DNA of 64,000 nt from Maribacter caenipelagi (GCF_004364175.1 NZ_SNZW01000016.1:281133-345132); one strand, 5' to 3'. Counted from the first letter of the stretch, positions 35,929-46,017 are shown. The notes: generated by a model from the sequence alone, not told the origin. Numbers and translations: made by a program.

Positions 35929-36630
35929 TTAGTGATTTAAATAATTTTGTAATTCTGTGATTTTATTTGATGTATTAAATACACCACCATAGAAAGAAGT
36001 TACAGTCGCTGAGGTATCATCTTTAATGCCACGCGACGAAACGCACAAGTGCTTTGCATCTATTATTACGGCAATATCATCAGTTTCTAGTATTTGTGAG
36101 AGTTCGGCAGCTATTTGATTTGTAAGTCTTTCTTGTACCTGCGGTCTTTTGGCGTAATATTGAACAATTCGATTAAGCTTTGAAAGTCCAATTACCTTAC
36201 CAGAAGATATATATGCGATATGAGCTTTGCCTATAATCGGAACAAAGTGGTGCTCACAATTTGAATAAAAGGTTATATTTTTTTCTACCAGCATTTGATT
36301 ATACTGATATTTATTATCAAATAATGCTACTTTAGGTTTGTTAGCCGGATTTAAACCTGAAAAGATTTCATCTATGTACATTTTTGCTACACGATTAGGG
36401 GTCCCTTTTAGAGAATCATCTTCAAGATCTAGACCCATAACATCCATTATTTCTGAGAATAAATGTGCTATTTTATCTTTTTTTTCTTCATCAGATATCT
36501 TAAAAGCATTCGATTTCATAGGGGTTTCAAGACCTGTGTAGATATGATCATCACCTATTTCTTCTTCTGAAAATCCATTTAATTTGTTTGTTTTAATAAG
36601 GGTATTCAACATAATTTCTTGGTGTTTCAT
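35929..36630 (-). CDS. folE: GTP cyclohydrolase I
   Basis: The 233-residue protein converts GTP to 7,8-dihydroneopterin triphosphate. Zinc and active-site motifs are present: SNCEHHFVPIIGKAHIAYIS and KHLCVSSRGIKDDTSAT, plus GTPNRVAKMYIDEIF. The N-terminus is longer than needed; an internal ATG at 36612 would shorten the overlap with the upstream pterin synthase gene (which ends at 36593) from 38 to 20 bp. The overlap couples the two genes. With the photolyase nearby, the pterin may serve as a cofactor for light repair or a tetrahydropterin-dependent hydroxylase; a housekeeping folate role is equally possible. Confidence 0.93.
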   Translation of the reverse strand: MKHQEIMLNTLIKTNKLNGFSEEEIGDDHIYTGLETPMKSNAFKISDEEKKDKIAHLFSEIMDVMGLDLEDDSLKGTPNRVAKMYIDEIFSGLNPANKPKVALFDNKYQYNQMLVEKNITFYSNCEHHFVPIIGKAHIAYISSGKVIGLSKLNRIVQYYAKRPQVQERLTNQIAAELSQILETDDIAVIIDAKHLCVSSRGIKDDTSATVTSFYGGVFNTSNKITELQNYLNH

Positions 36631-37003
36631 ATAGTTTAATCTTTAATTCTAAATTTGGTTCAATCTCAGTTTTTAAAATATCGTAAATGACTATTGCAAT
36701 ATTTTCAACAGTCGGGTTAAGAGTTTTAAATTCTTCTGTGTCTAGATTTAGATTTTTATGGTCAAATCGATTTAAAACTTTTTCTTCAATTAAATCCGAT
36801 AAGACTTTGGTATCTATTACGTAACCAGTATCCTTATTACAAAATCCAATAACTTTTACTTCAAGTTCGTAGTTGTGACCGTGATAATTTGGGTTGTTAC
36901 ATTTTCCAAAAACTTCTTTATTTTTTTCATCGCTCCAATTTACATTGTGCAATCTATGTGCTGCATTAAAATGTTCGCATCTTACAATGGCTAGTTTATT
37001 CAT
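36593..37003 (-). CDS. 6-pyruvoyltetrahydropterin synthase-like protein (PTPS/QueD family)
   Basis: The 136-residue protein has the zinc histidines HFNAAHRLH and YHGHNY, the catalytic Cys in GKCNNPNYHGH, and the closing ETPRNYVEY. The C-x5-HGH spacing is that of eukaryotic-type PTPS (GKCNNPNGHGHNY), not the usual CxxxHGH of QueD. It therefore more likely makes 6-pyruvoyltetrahydropterin (biopterin route) than the queuosine precursor. That reading comes from motif spacing alone. It overlaps folE, its likely supplier of dihydroneopterin triphosphate. Confidence 0.85.
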   Translation of the reverse strand: MNKLAIVRCEHFNAAHRLHNVNWSDEKNKEVFGKCNNPNYHGHNYELEVKVIGFCNKDTGYVIDTKVLSDLIEEKVLNRFDHKNLNLDTEEFKTLNPTVENIAIVIYDILKTEIEPNLELKIKLYETPRNYVEYPY

Positions 37004-37155
37004 GATTTAAAGAAAGTTTTTTTGAAAATTTCGTTATTCAAAGGTATTTAATTTTGTTTAAGTAATTATGTTAAATATTAAACAAAATTTATTTTTTTGT
37101 AAAACGTTAAAACCGAATAACAATTTCGGTAAACCATATTAGGTCAACTTTGGTT

Positions 37156-37265
37156 GTTGAAAACATAGTTTTCAGAAAAGGAGTGAAAGAAAAAAGATCT
37201 GAAATTGTTTGCGTAATTTGGTCTTTCTTTTCAGGCACGAAGTTTGAGTGATGCTCAAAGTGAAT
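37156..37265 (+). repeat. Dispersed copy of the 130-bp repeat
   Basis: GTTGAAAACATAGTTTTC, then GAGTGAAAGAAAAAAGA and a hairpin-forming AAATTGTTT block, then TTTGAGTGATGCTCAAAGTGAAT reproduce in order the landmarks of 32479-32590. The copy is single and more degenerate. It occupies part of the 419-bp gap before the histidine kinase gene. The remaining gap holds a TATATTTG -7 promoter element at 37383-37390. Confidence 0.75.
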
Positions 37266-37382
37266 ACTATGTCGTTCTATTTATATCTATCATAATTCCA
37301 TTTTATTTTCAAGACTATATCCTAGGCTACATATTTTATTACGATTATATTATATTTAGCTTATCAAAAGTAGCAAGCGCCT

Positions 37383-37390
37383 TATATTTG
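37383..37390 (+). promoter_or_regulatory. -7 promoter element of the histidine kinase gene
   Basis: TATATTTG matches TAnnTTTG, 33 nt before the ATG at 37423. No strong -33 partner was seen. Confidence 0.5.
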
Positions 37391-37422
37391 CAGCTGTTAA
37401 AACCACTTCTCTTAGATAGACT

Positions 37423-38754
37423 ATGATAAAAGCCAAAATTCATGATAGGGAAAAAGAACGTCTAGCGCTTCTTAATTCATATTCCATTTTAGACACATTG
37501 CCTGAAAAAGATTATGATAACCTTACCAAACTTGCGGCAGAAATTTGTCAGACACCAATTTCATTAATTACATTACTTGATGATAAAAGGCAATGGTTTA
37601 AATCTCATTACGGACTAGGAGTTTCTGAAACGCCGATCGAGGATGCCTTTTGTGCACATGCTATTACTGGCAATGATCCTATTTTTACAACAGAAGATGC
37701 TCGTAAAGATGAGCGATTTTATAATAATCCACTAGTGACCGGTGATCCTAACATTGTTTTTTACGCTGGTATTCCTTTAAAAAACGCAAGTGGTCTGCCT
37801 TTAGGTACCTTATGTGTTATTGATAATAAGCCAAGAAAACTAACTGAGAGTCAAAAAGAATCTTTGAATATTTTATCTGAGCAGGTTATAAATTTGTTGG
37901 AGCTTAGAAAGAATAAATTAGAACTTGAAAGGGCACATAAAAAATTAAAGAAATTCTCTAAAAAACTAGAGAGAAAGGTTTTTCAACGTACCAATCAATT
38001 AGAAATCAAGACTATAAAGTTAGAGTTAATGATTAATGATTTGGAATCTTTTAATCATATCTGTAGCCATGACTTACAAGAGCCTTTACGTAAAATTCAA
38101 ATGTTTATTTCTCAGGTTAGTGATACTGAATTCAATAACTTATCTGACGGCGGCAAACATAAATTAGAAAGAATTGATCGGTCTGCAGCTCGTATGAGAG
38201 ATCTTATCCAAGATTTATTGACTTATGGTGCTACCGAAACTATTGACAATAGTTTAACCACTGTTTCGCTAAAAAAGTTGGTCTTAGATGTAAAAGATGT
38301 TTTATGTGAAGAGCTTAAGCAGTATAAAACAGTTCTTAAAATACCTAAAGATTGTGAAATTACGGTTAGACCAATACAGTTTAAACAATTGCTGTTCAAT
38401 CTATTCACTAATGCAATTAAGTTCACTAAAAAAGAAGATAAACCTGTTATAAAAGTAATGGGCAAAATTGTGGATGGTGCAGATTACCCTGAAATGGATT
38501 TAGCGGAAGACAAACGTTATTCTCATATAATGGTATCTGACAATGGTATTGGTTTTGATCAAAAATATGAAAGTAAGGTTTTTGAAATTTTTCAACGATT
38601 ACATAGCGATGAAGAATACCAAGGCACCGGAATCGGACTCGCCATTGTAAAACGTATTGTGACTACCCATAACGGACAAGTTAGGGTAGAAAGTTCTCTT
38701 GGCAATGGTGCTTCTTTTGAAATTTTTATTCCGCTCGCAGTTAAAGCGATTTAA
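37423..38754 (+). CDS. Soluble GAF-domain sensor histidine kinase
   Basis: The 443-residue protein has an N-terminal GAF domain (~20-160; [11 protein letters not shown]-like stretch [13 protein letters not shown], and [21 protein letters not shown]), a basic coiled coil (~165-200), a HisKA domain with the phospho-acceptor in [15 protein letters not shown] near 215, and a HATPase with [17 protein letters not shown] and [12 protein letters not shown]. No membrane segment is present, so it is cytoplasmic. This GAF-HK layout resembles phytochrome-like kinases, but no chromophore Cys can be assigned. No response regulator is adjacent. The 3' end overlaps the convergent deaminase gene by 14 bp. Confidence 0.9.
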   Translation: MIKAKIHDREKERLALLNSYSILDTLPEKDYDNLTKLAAEICQTPISLITLLDDKRQWFKSHYGLGVSETPIEDAFCAHAITGNDPIFTTEDARKDERFYNNPLVTGDPNIVFYAGIPLKNASGLPLGTLCVIDNKPRKLTESQKESLNILSEQVINLLELRKNKLELERAHKKLKKFSKKLERKVFQRTNQLEIKTIKLELMINDLESFNHICSHDLQEPLRKIQMFISQVSDTEFNNLSDGGKHKLERIDRSAARMRDLIQDLLTYGATETIDNSLTTVSLKKLVLDVKDVLCEELKQYKTVLKIPKDCEITVRPIQFKQLLFNLFTNAIKFTKKEDKPVIKVMGKIVDGADYPEMDLAEDKRYSHIMVSDNGIGFDQKYESKVFEIFQRLHSDEEYQGTGIGLAIVKRIVTTHNGQVRVESSLGNGASFEIFIPLAVKAI

Positions 38755-39760
38755 AATAATCTTTTACTTCTTGGATATGCTGTTTTTTAGATTCATCGCT
38801 CAACCAACTCGCTTCAAAACCATTGATGGCTAGTTGCTCTATTTGTTCTAAACTTAAATTCAAGGCTTTTGCAGTTTGATAGTAGTTCTCGTTCATATAC
38901 CCACCAAAATAAGCAGGATCGTCTGAGTGTATGGTGGCTACGATTCCCTTATCCAACATTTTAGCGACCGGATGCTCATCCATATTCTGAATTACTTTTA
39001 GAGCAACATTGCTAGTAGGGCAGAGGGTCAAAGCGATTTTTTCGTTTACCAATCTTTTTACTAAAGCCTCGTCTGTTAAACAGCGATTGCCATGATCTAT
39101 ACGTTCTACTTTTAAAATATCTAGTGCTTCCCAGATGTAATCTGCCGGACCTTCTTCCCCTGCATGAGCAACTAGTTTATAGCCTTGTGCAGCAGATGCT
39201 TTAAATACTTTTTCAAATTTACTTGGCGGATTTCCCATTTCTGATGAATCTAAACCTACGCCATCAATAATGTCTTTAAAGGGTAATGATTCTTCTAAGG
39301 TTTTAAAAGCGTCTCCTTCACTTAAATGACGTAAATAGCTCATTATGAGTTTGTAAGAAATATTTAATTCGTTTTTTCCTTTTTCTAAAGCACGGTGAAT
39401 TCCTTTTATCACAACGTCAAAAGCAACACCTCTTTCGGTATGTGTTTGTGGGTCAAAAAATACCTCTACATGCTTTACGTTTTCACTGTGTACTTTGGTT
39501 AAATATGCCCAGGTTAAATCAAAGAAATCTTGCTCATGTAACAGCACTTGCGCGCCGGCATAATAGATGTCTAAAAACTCTTGAAGGTTGTTGAATTTGT
39601 ACGCTTCCTTAACCGATTCAATAGAATCATAAGGTAAGGTGATGTTATTTCTCTTTGCAATTTGGAACATTAATTCTGGTTCAAAACTCCCTTCTAAATG
39701 TAAATGCAGTTCCGTTTTTGGAATGCCTTGAATTATTCGTTGTAGTTCTGATGATTGCAT
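38741..39760 (-). CDS. Adenosine/adenine deaminase family protein
   Basis: The 339-residue protein has the zinc site [17 protein letters not shown] near residue 15-20, [15 protein letters not shown] (His and catalytic Glu), RIDHGNRC and [13 protein letters not shown] (Asp pair). The last motif with FGGY resembles adenine deaminases of the Add-like/fungal type rather than adenosine deaminases, which usually read DDPxxFGT. I therefore lean to adenine to hypoxanthine in purine salvage, with moderate certainty. It stands alone. Confidence 0.85.
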   Translation of the reverse strand: MQSSELQRIIQGIPKTELHLHLEGSFEPELMFQIAKRNNITLPYDSIESVKEAYKFNNLQEFLDIYYAGAQVLLHEQDFFDLTWAYLTKVHSENVKHVEVFFDPQTHTERGVAFDVVIKGIHRALEKGKNELNISYKLIMSYLRHLSEGDAFKTLEESLPFKDIIDGVGLDSSEMGNPPSKFEKVFKASAAQGYKLVAHAGEEGPADYIWEALDILKVERIDHGNRCLTDEALVKRLVNEKIALTLCPTSNVALKVIQNMDEHPVAKMLDKGIVATIHSDDPAYFGGYMNENYYQTAKALNLSLEQIEQLAINGFEASWLSDESKKQHIQEVKDYFKSL

Positions 39761-39871
39761 ATTATTGGTTTTTTTTAAAAAAAGTAATCTCTTTAATTAT
39801 TGTAGATATTAGCCTGTCTGATTAACGTAAATTCTAATAATTTATATAACAGTAAGGTAAAGTAATTAACC

Positions 39872-40255
39872 TTACAATACGTACTTATTAAATATGTCTT
39901 CAAGCTCTTTTTCTGGATCTGTACTTAGTCCGGATCGGGTAGTGGAGCTTTGTATAACTGTGCTTCTGCATGCTGTTAACCAACCAAATCGGTCAGGTAA
40001 ATCTAACTTTCCTATCGGTCCGCTAGCTTCCTTACCTTCACAAATCAATTTCCAGGCTTTTAGATAATCATTCAGAATTTCATATTCTATTTCCGGGGAA
40101 AAGGCTTTTAACTTATCCTCATTAATATGATATTTGATATCTAGAAATTTTGTCCGCTTACAGAATAAAATAACACCTACATTAAAAAACTCTTCTCGTT
40201 CCACTTTGGGTACAATTCTAACTATCGCAAATTTGAAGGTATGTCTATCTTGCAT
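39872..40255 (-). CDS. DUF3037 family protein
   Basis: The 127-residue protein has FKFAIVRIVPKVEREEFFNVGVILFC and ends FGWLTACRSTVIQSSTTRSGL, the DUF3037 pattern. The function is unknown. It overlaps the upstream HipA-like kinase gene by 11 bp; this two-gene arrangement is conserved in many bacteria, which suggests that the two proteins act together. Confidence 0.85.
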   Translation of the reverse strand: MQDRHTFKFAIVRIVPKVEREEFFNVGVILFCKRTKFLDIKYHINEDKLKAFSPEIEYEILNDYLKAWKLICEGKEASGPIGKLDLPDRFGWLTACRSTVIQSSTTRSGLSTDPEKELEDIFNKYVL

Positions 40256-41024
40256 CTTCCGCTTCTTTTACTAAAACATCGATCATAGATAGCTTAGTGT
40301 TTATAAATTTGATATAGGCTGCTCTTTTTTCATTCGCATTAATTACATCAGATTCACTTGTCAACCAATCTTCTGGTATTTTAGTCACAATCTCTGTTAT
40401 TTTTTCTAATGTGATGATTTTTTGTATTTCTTCTGCAGCTTCGGGTAGGGCAGTGGCTTGTTGTAAAAGCACATGGTCTTTTATAAACGGAAATGTTCTG
40501 GTTAGGTGACTCTCCCAAGTCTCCCAATTATGATGAAAATAGAAACTTGCACCGTTATCTATCACCCATAATTCATTATGCCAATATAATAGATTTGCAT
40601 TTTTAGCGGTACGGTCTATGTTGCTTATTAAACTATCGAGCACCACAACCTTTGAAGCTGTCATGGCATCGGCTCTTGAAATTAAAGGATCGAAAGTGAT
40701 AGCACCAGATAAAAAGTGCAAACCGAGGTTAAGCCCTACACTAAACTTCAACAAATCTTGAATTTCTTCGTCAGGTTCGGTCTGCCTAAAAGAATCTTCT
40801 AAATTCATAAATACCAACTCAGGCACTTTTAATCCAATGGCTCGCGCCAATTCGCCACCAATGAACTCAGAGATAAGAGATTTTTTTCCTTGCCCTGATC
40901 CTCTAAACTTCAATACATAGAGAAAATCGTCATCGGCTTTTACTATAGCAGGCATTGAACCACCTTCTCGTAAAGGCTGTAAATATTGAACAACGTCTAC
41001 TGTTCTAATATGAATTGTATTCAT
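40245..41024 (-). CDS. HipA-like kinase domain protein
   Basis: The 259-residue protein has LKFRGSGQGKKSLISEFIGGELARAIGL near residue 38-65. The kinase catalytic stretch is SLISNIDRTAKNANLLYWHNELWVIDNGASF, with N-x-D-R and the metal-binding IDNG. It resembles HipA-type protein kinases, but lacks their N-terminal subdomain and has no HipB-like gene beside it. The partner is DUF3037. The target is unknown. Confidence 0.8.
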   Translation of the reverse strand: MNTIHIRTVDVVQYLQPLREGGSMPAIVKADDDFLYVLKFRGSGQGKKSLISEFIGGELARAIGLKVPELVFMNLEDSFRQTEPDEEIQDLLKFSVGLNLGLHFLSGAITFDPLISRADAMTASKVVVLDSLISNIDRTAKNANLLYWHNELWVIDNGASFYFHHNWETWESHLTRTFPFIKDHVLLQQATALPEAAEEIQKIITLEKITEIVTKIPEDWLTSESDVINANEKRAAYIKFINTKLSMIDVLVKEAEDAR

Positions 41025-41067
41025 TCTGCTAAGATAGTATTTGTGGTAAGATCATTAGCATACCGTC

Positions 41068-41403
41068 TCATACGACGTTTGCAATTTTTTCTAAAAAGTA
41101 GTGTGTTGAGCCAACAATAATGGTAATGATAGTGATAATAATAAATCTAAAAATAGTTGCTTTGTTATTGTTTTGAATCTTTTTGTTGAAATAGAAAACA
41201 TCGAACAAAATAAAAATAACTGCAATGATACTGCCAATTATTGTCCCTACATACAATAGCACAAAGTCATGAATTCCATTTAAAAATTGAATTCCGTTAT
41301 TGTCAGATTTTGGACTTGGACCTAAAACTATGCGCATGTGTAGAAACCCCAATAGAATGGCTACAATATACCACCCAAGGTAATTTAGTATTCGTTTGAT
41401 CAT
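41068..41403 (-). CDS. Small hypothetical membrane protein
   Basis: The 111-residue protein has three hydrophobic segments (ILNYLGWYIVAILLGFLHMRI; FVLLYVGTIIGSIIAVIFILFDVFYF; FRFIIITIITIIVGSTHYFL). No family is recognised. It follows the lipoprotein gene start by 29 bp... on the same strand (lipoprotein start 42110 lies upstream), so cotranscription is possible. Confidence 0.6.
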   Translation of the reverse strand: MIKRILNYLGWYIVAILLGFLHMRIVLGPSPKSDNNGIQFLNGIHDFVLLYVGTIIGSIIAVIFILFDVFYFNKKIQNNNKATIFRFIIITIITIIVGSTHYFLEKIANVV

Positions 41404-41432
41404 TTATAATGAATAATTTTTGGTTCAATTTT

Positions 41433-42110
41433 TTACTCTATTGCATTTTCTAATGGAGAAATCATAATATGTGCTCTGTGCGTACCAGGATTCATAATCC
41501 AAGGGTGATTTGGTGCAGACGGAGTTTCTGGTAAGCCAATTGATGCTGATGTTGCAAAAGGTGTGTATATCACATAACGTAGTTTTGCGCCATCTACTTT
41601 TGATGTTTCTACATCATAAGCAGAATTCGGACCGTAGTAAATATGTAATGCAGAACCGGGAGTAATTTTAATTTTACCAGATTTCACTTCTGCTTCTCGA
41701 ACAGCAAATATCTCATCGGCAGATTTACCTTCGGCACGTAATGCTCTACCTCTTGCCATAAAAGCATCTAAGTCTTTATGGTAGCAAGCAGCGTTGAAAC
41801 CATCTTTCTTTGGGTCATCTGCAAGTACAATATATTCGCTATCACCTTCTTTTAAGGTAACAAACTCACCAGCCATATTATAGCCTATTACTTTACTTGT
41901 AGCCCTGCTTTCTGCAGGTGCCGCCATTAGTGCCGTAGCAATAAGGTCTTCATCTGTTTCTATCTTTTTTAATTGCTTTTCAATTTTCGCAACGGCTTCT
42001 GTTGTTGTGTCTACATCTGTACTTTCTGCAGATGCTGATTTAGATTTATCAGATGAATTACAGGAACCTAATAGTGCGGCGATAAGCAATGTGGAGAGTA
42101 CATGTTTCAT
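41433..42110 (-). CDS. Hypothetical lipoprotein
   Basis: The 225-residue protein has a signal peptide ending in the lipobox LLGSC (Cys near 16) and then a Ser/Asp/Thr-rich linker. The mature domain contains HIYYGPNSAYDVET, KLRYVIYTPFATSASIGL and a His-rich end (NHPWIMNPGTHRAHIMI). The domain is not recognised. It should be anchored in the envelope. It lies 29 bp upstream of the small membrane-protein gene at 41068-41403. Confidence 0.75.
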   Translation of the reverse strand: MKHVLSTLLIAALLGSCNSSDKSKSASAESTDVDTTTEAVAKIEKQLKKIETDEDLIATALMAAPAESRATSKVIGYNMAGEFVTLKEGDSEYIVLADDPKKDGFNAACYHKDLDAFMARGRALRAEGKSADEIFAVREAEVKSGKIKITPGSALHIYYGPNSAYDVETSKVDGAKLRYVIYTPFATSASIGLPETPSAPNHPWIMNPGTHRAHIMISPLENAIE

Positions 42111-42418
42111 GTTTTTGATCTAGTTTAGATTATGTTAGAGATAAAAGGGTGGAGAACTTCTTTTAAAAATACGAAATCTTGCTAGAAGAATATCGCTACA
42201 TGCTTCATAAGAATAACTTATTCTCAGGGTTCGGTATATTTTCTTTTTATACGTCTAAATTAATATCTAAAATCATCATCGCATATACATGCCGATATTA
42301 TAAGTGCACTAGTAATTAGCGTTTTCAATTTTAAGTTGAGTTTTAGTTAAAGAAATCTGCCGATCATTCCTCCGAGAAAGAAGAAGTACCCAAAAAAGCA
42401 AAACAATTTAGTTGGTTT
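42111..42418. other. 308-bp intergenic region, nothing clear
   Basis: No ORF, RNA gene or strong hairpin is seen. In-frame with the gene at 42419-42751, after its TAA, the minus strand continues for ~20 open codons (including FFGYFFFLGGMIGRFL) before the next stop. This may be chance or a shortened gene end. Confidence 0.5.
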
Positions 42419-42751
42419 TTACATCAAGTATTTAAGTACTTCTATTGAAGTAGATAGTAATAATAATCCAAGTAAAATTGTAATTACCGAATTGATTATC
42501 AATGCTGTTATTTTCTTAATACTATTGGGCTCTCTAATACCTATTATGGATTTTACTAAACCAATTACAGCAATAAAAGTACCTGCAAGAATTAAAAAAC
42601 CTAGTATTATTGATTTAAGACCTGCATCTTCTACATCTAAAACTAAGTCAGCAAATATGAAAACAATAATAAATGCTATTGCTAGTATAGCATATTTAAA
42701 TGCACTGTTAGATGTTAGCTTTGTTGATGACATATTTTTTTTCAATTTCAA
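42419..42751 (-). CDS. Small hypothetical membrane protein
   Basis: The 110-residue protein has three hydrophobic segments (AILAIAFIIVFIFADLVLDV; GLKSIILGFLILAGTFIAVIGLV; ITALIINSVITILLGLLLLS) and a basic N-terminus. The layout resembles small DUF4190-like membrane proteins, but I cannot name the family. It starts 38 bp after the end of the gene at 42790-43263. Confidence 0.6.
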   Translation of the reverse strand: MKLKKNMSSTKLTSNSAFKYAILAIAFIIVFIFADLVLDVEDAGLKSIILGFLILAGTFIAVIGLVKSIIGIREPNSIKKITALIINSVITILLGLLLLSTSIEVLKYLM

Positions 42752-42789
42752 GAAATACTATAATTCGTACTTGCTTATGATGATTTCTT

Positions 42790-43263
42790 TTATTCCCAAT
42801 CGGTAATTTCTAATTCGATACCTCCATTATTAAGTGTAACTATTTTGAGCTCCATAGCATTATATTTTTCGGGTAAGCCGAAGCTATTAAAATCTTCAGG
42901 ATTTTCTTCTTTAAATTGTTTTAAGAATATTTCAGAATGATAGATATTGATTGTGCCTAAATCTTTGTCAAGCGACCAACTGTAATCTTTAAATGCTTCG
43001 TTGCCACAAAAACCTGAGGTTCTATCGTAGTTGACCTTGCATTGATCTAACTCAAGTAATATCACTATTATATTTAATTTCTCCTCTTGATTCTTTGATG
43101 ATTTCTCCCTTTCGAAAGTGTATATGTCATCATCTAAATCAAATTTATTGAGGTCTAATACCCAAGTGCCATAGACGTCAGATTTAGTGTAGGTTTTATT
43201 CTGAGCCAAAGCTGTCAATGCAAAGGCAAAGTATATAAGAGTTATGCAGATCGCTTTTTTCAT
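42790..43263 (-). CDS. Secreted hypothetical protein (lipocalin-like beta protein)
   Basis: The 157-residue protein has a signal peptide (KKAICITLIYFAFALTALAQ) and then DVYGTWVLDLNKF, a start seen in lipocalin-like flavobacterial proteins, followed by alternating beta-type stretches to IELEITDWE. The ligand is unknown. It is 6 bp downstream of the phosphotransferase-aminotransferase gene and may be cotranscribed with it. Confidence 0.65.
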   Translation of the reverse strand: MKKAICITLIYFAFALTALAQNKTYTKSDVYGTWVLDLNKFDLDDDIYTFEREKSSKNQEEKLNIIVILLELDQCKVNYDRTSGFCGNEAFKDYSWSLDKDLGTINIYHSEIFLKQFKEENPEDFNSFGLPEKYNAMELKIVTLNNGGIELEITDWE

Positions 43264-43269
43264 AAATAT

Positions 43270-45567
43270 TTAATCATAAGAAATTGCTCCATCAGCATAA
43301 TATGCACCTAGAATATCACTGACTGTTGTAACTACTGTTTCTGCATTTTTTTTACTAAAACATAAAGGTGGTTTTGTCTTAATTACATTATCGAAAGGTC
43401 CATCGGTACTCACTAAAATATGCCTGTTTCTTAATTCATTTTTGATATGGCTAGCTAGAGCCGTGTTAGGTGTTTTGCTATTATCTTCAACGATGTCAAA
43501 ACCGATAAATAACCCAGATCCGCGTACATCGCCAATGCAGCTATATTTTTTCATCATATCTTTTAAAAGAGACATGTAATAATCGCCAACAACTTTTGCG
43601 TTTTCTTGTAGTTTTTCTTCTTCTATAACATCTAACATGGCACTTGCAATGGCACAAGAAACAGGATTGCCACCAAAAGAGCTGAAAAATTCTACACCTT
43701 TCTCAAATGATTCTGCAATTTCTTGTGTGCAGACAACCGCTCCCATTGGGTGACCGTTGGCTATGGGTTTTCCTAAAATCACCATATCTGGTATGACACC
43801 GTGGGCTTCATATCCCCAAAAATGGTCTCCTAATCTTCCAAAACCCGTTTGTACTTCATCACTTATACAAACTCCGCCTTGAGCTCGAATAGCAGGGTAT
43901 ACTTCTTTTAAATATCCATCCGCTAAGGGAACTTGTCCTGCACATCCTAAAATTGGTTCACTTATAAAAGCAGAAATTGGTTGTTTAAATTGTTCTATTT
44001 GAGCAATGGCATCTTTACCGTATAATGTTCCAGCATTTGGATTATTAGCACTGTATTTACCTCGGTATGTATCTGGAAGCGTCGTTTTGATTATATGGTT
44101 TTTTTGACCATCCCCTTTAGGGTTATTAAACTTGTAATCACTAATATCTATGGCTATTTGGGTATTGCCATGGTAACCAGATTCCATTACCATCATGGTA
44201 TTACTTTTGGTGTGATTGTTTGCCATGCGTACCGCTAAATCACTTGCTGCGCTACCTGAATTCACAAAAAATACTTTATTCAACTGTGACGGAAAATGTT
44301 TTAATAATTTCTCTGCATATTCCGATAACTCATCAAAAATATAGCGTGTATTGGTATTTAGTTTCGCTAGTTGCCGTTGGGCTGCTTCCACGACTTTAGG
44401 GTGCGAATGCCCAACATGTGGAATGTTGTTATAAGCATCTAAAAATGTATTTCCTTCTGCATCATACATATATTGAAAGGCAGACCTTACCATATAAATG
44501 GGGTCTTTGTAACTGGTGGATAAAATAGGACTAATATGTTTGTGCCTTCTTTTTAGAAGACTCAAGGTTGATGCTGGTTTTTCAATAGGAAGATTAGCTG
44601 CTTTTTTAAATTCTTTTTCTACGTGTATAGGGTTTATTGCCAACCATCGGTATAGCATTTTCCAGGCAGATTGCTCGCTTACAGATGCATAGCTGTTATC
44701 GGGATTCACCTTTTTTGCATGTGCCGAATTACAAACACTAGTACATAATCTGGCAGCTATTAAGTAATATAATATACTTATTTCTTTAGCTTCAAGCGGA
44801 AGTTTTTGATGGTAAGACTTTAGTAATAGTACAGCCCACTGTAAGGGATTTTCCTTATTGTAGCACGTATAGGTGATGGCAATAGCCAATTCATTAATAA
44901 GGAAAGAATGAGCCAGGTCTCCGAAATCTATAATGCCTGTAACTTTGTTTTGTTGCACTAGAACATTCCATTCGTTGGCATCGTTATGTATAATCTGCTT
45001 TCTTAATTCAGGAAAGAGCGGTCTAACATTTTCTTCAAATTGATTGAAAAAGTAGCGGACAATATTTCTATCTGTGGCATCGGTAATATCAGTTAGATAC
45101 TTTCTGTTAAAATCAAAATATTGAAGGTCCCATTCCCACTGTCTGCTCTGTATGGTGTAATTTTTAAACTCTTTGAGTTTTAGGTCTAATTCGGCTAGAA
45201 AAGTACCCAAAGATTCCATTATTTGCGCTGAGTGTGATACATCGCCTAAAAAGTCACCTTCTAAAAATGAAAGCATACGGCATATTGAAGGTTGCTCGTC
45301 TATGGAAAATGTAGCTAGATAAGAACCATCTTTAAACGGAATCGGTTTTGGAATTTCTTTCTCAAAATCGCTTTGTAGAAATAGTAGAGTATCGTTCTCT
45401 GCTTTAACCAAATCAAATGATATATCAGAGTATTGATAGGTTTTATAAACATAAGAGTCATCTGAAGTGGTAATGCGGTAATTTAAATTATCGTATCCAT
45501 CAAGTTGTTTGCGGTCAACAACTTGAAGTCCGAATTCCTTTTTTAAAAAACTATTCAACTTAGACAT
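43270..45567 (-). CDS. APH-type phosphotransferase fused to class III aminotransferase
   Basis: Residues 1-~320 are a choline/homoserine-kinase-like phosphotransferase ([13 protein letters not shown] near 190 and GIIDFGDL, the Brenner box and metal Asp). Residues ~345-765 are a PLP aminotransferase/phospho-lyase ([52 protein letters not shown] Lys in [12 protein letters not shown]). The C-terminal half resembles ethanolamine-phosphate phospho-lyases, so phosphorylation of an amino alcohol followed by elimination or transamination is a reasonable inference. Related three-domain proteins carry a peptidase M23 module in the middle; here it is absent. Confidence 0.88.
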   Translation of the reverse strand: MSKLNSFLKKEFGLQVVDRKQLDGYDNLNYRITTSDDSYVYKTYQYSDISFDLVKAENDTLLFLQSDFEKEIPKPIPFKDGSYLATFSIDEQPSICRMLSFLEGDFLGDVSHSAQIMESLGTFLAELDLKLKEFKNYTIQSRQWEWDLQYFDFNRKYLTDITDATDRNIVRYFFNQFEENVRPLFPELRKQIIHNDANEWNVLVQQNKVTGIIDFGDLAHSFLINELAIAITYTCYNKENPLQWAVLLLKSYHQKLPLEAKEISILYYLIAARLCTSVCNSAHAKKVNPDNSYASVSEQSAWKMLYRWLAINPIHVEKEFKKAANLPIEKPASTLSLLKRRHKHISPILSTSYKDPIYMVRSAFQYMYDAEGNTFLDAYNNIPHVGHSHPKVVEAAQRQLAKLNTNTRYIFDELSEYAEKLLKHFPSQLNKVFFVNSGSAASDLAVRMANNHTKSNTMMVMESGYHGNTQIAIDISDYKFNNPKGDGQKNHIIKTTLPDTYRGKYSANNPNAGTLYGKDAIAQIEQFKQPISAFISEPILGCAGQVPLADGYLKEVYPAIRAQGGVCISDEVQTGFGRLGDHFWGYEAHGVIPDMVILGKPIANGHPMGAVVCTQEIAESFEKGVEFFSSFGGNPVSCAIASAMLDVIEEEKLQENAKVVGDYYMSLLKDMMKKYSCIGDVRGSGLFIGFDIVEDNSKTPNTALASHIKNELRNRHILVSTDGPFDNVIKTKPPLCFSKKNAETVVTTVSDILGAYYADGAISYD

Positions 45568-46017
45568 ATTATCAACTTATATTCTCGTTAAAATTCAATC
45601 AGGGTCTAGCTACCTTATAAATATACAAACCCTAGGGTTACCATTGATTGAGATATATATTATATGATTTTATGAATTTGTACGATTTTCTAAATAGGGT
45701 AATACCATAATTTCAATTTTAAAAATGTGCTTAAATTATGGGGAAAGAAGTAGTCTGTAATGAAAAATTTGAAATAAAAAAGCAGCAAAGGCATGGAGCT
45801 CTTGCTGCTTGGGATAACAGTTTGATAAATCAACCTATTTCCTAAATTATTGGAGAAAAAGCTTTTTTTTAATACAGTACTTATGAGTAGTTACGTGGAT
45901 TAGCACTTAATTTTGCATGTGCACACCAAACTGAAAATCTGCGAGAACAAGCAAATACTTATAGTGATTCATAAGTGAGTGTTCTATTATTTTTTTAAGT
46001 AGTTAATTGCTTTTCTA
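45568..46017. other. 450-bp intergenic region with a minus-strand terminator
   Basis: Apart from the hairpin at 45774-45810 nothing is supported. The tract lies between the phosphotransferase-aminotransferase start and the prolyl oligopeptidase remnant, so part of it may be decayed gene sequence. Confidence 0.5.
45774..45810 (-). terminator. Rho-independent terminator
   Basis: Read on the minus strand, AAGCAGCAA (45810-45802), a 13-nt loop and TTGCTGCTT (45788-45780) form a perfect 9-bp stem followed by TTTTTATTT. It probably ended the prolyl oligopeptidase gene now reduced to a remnant upstream. Confidence 0.75.

Noticed and set aside
37244-37426. 60-codon plus-strand frame before the histidine kinase
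   Set aside because: It starts inside the dispersed repeat, is hydrophobic by chance (AT-rich) and overlaps the kinase start.
42350-42421. Extension of the 110-aa membrane protein past its stop
   Set aside because: About 20 open codons follow the TAA in frame, but length and context do not distinguish a mutated stop from chance.
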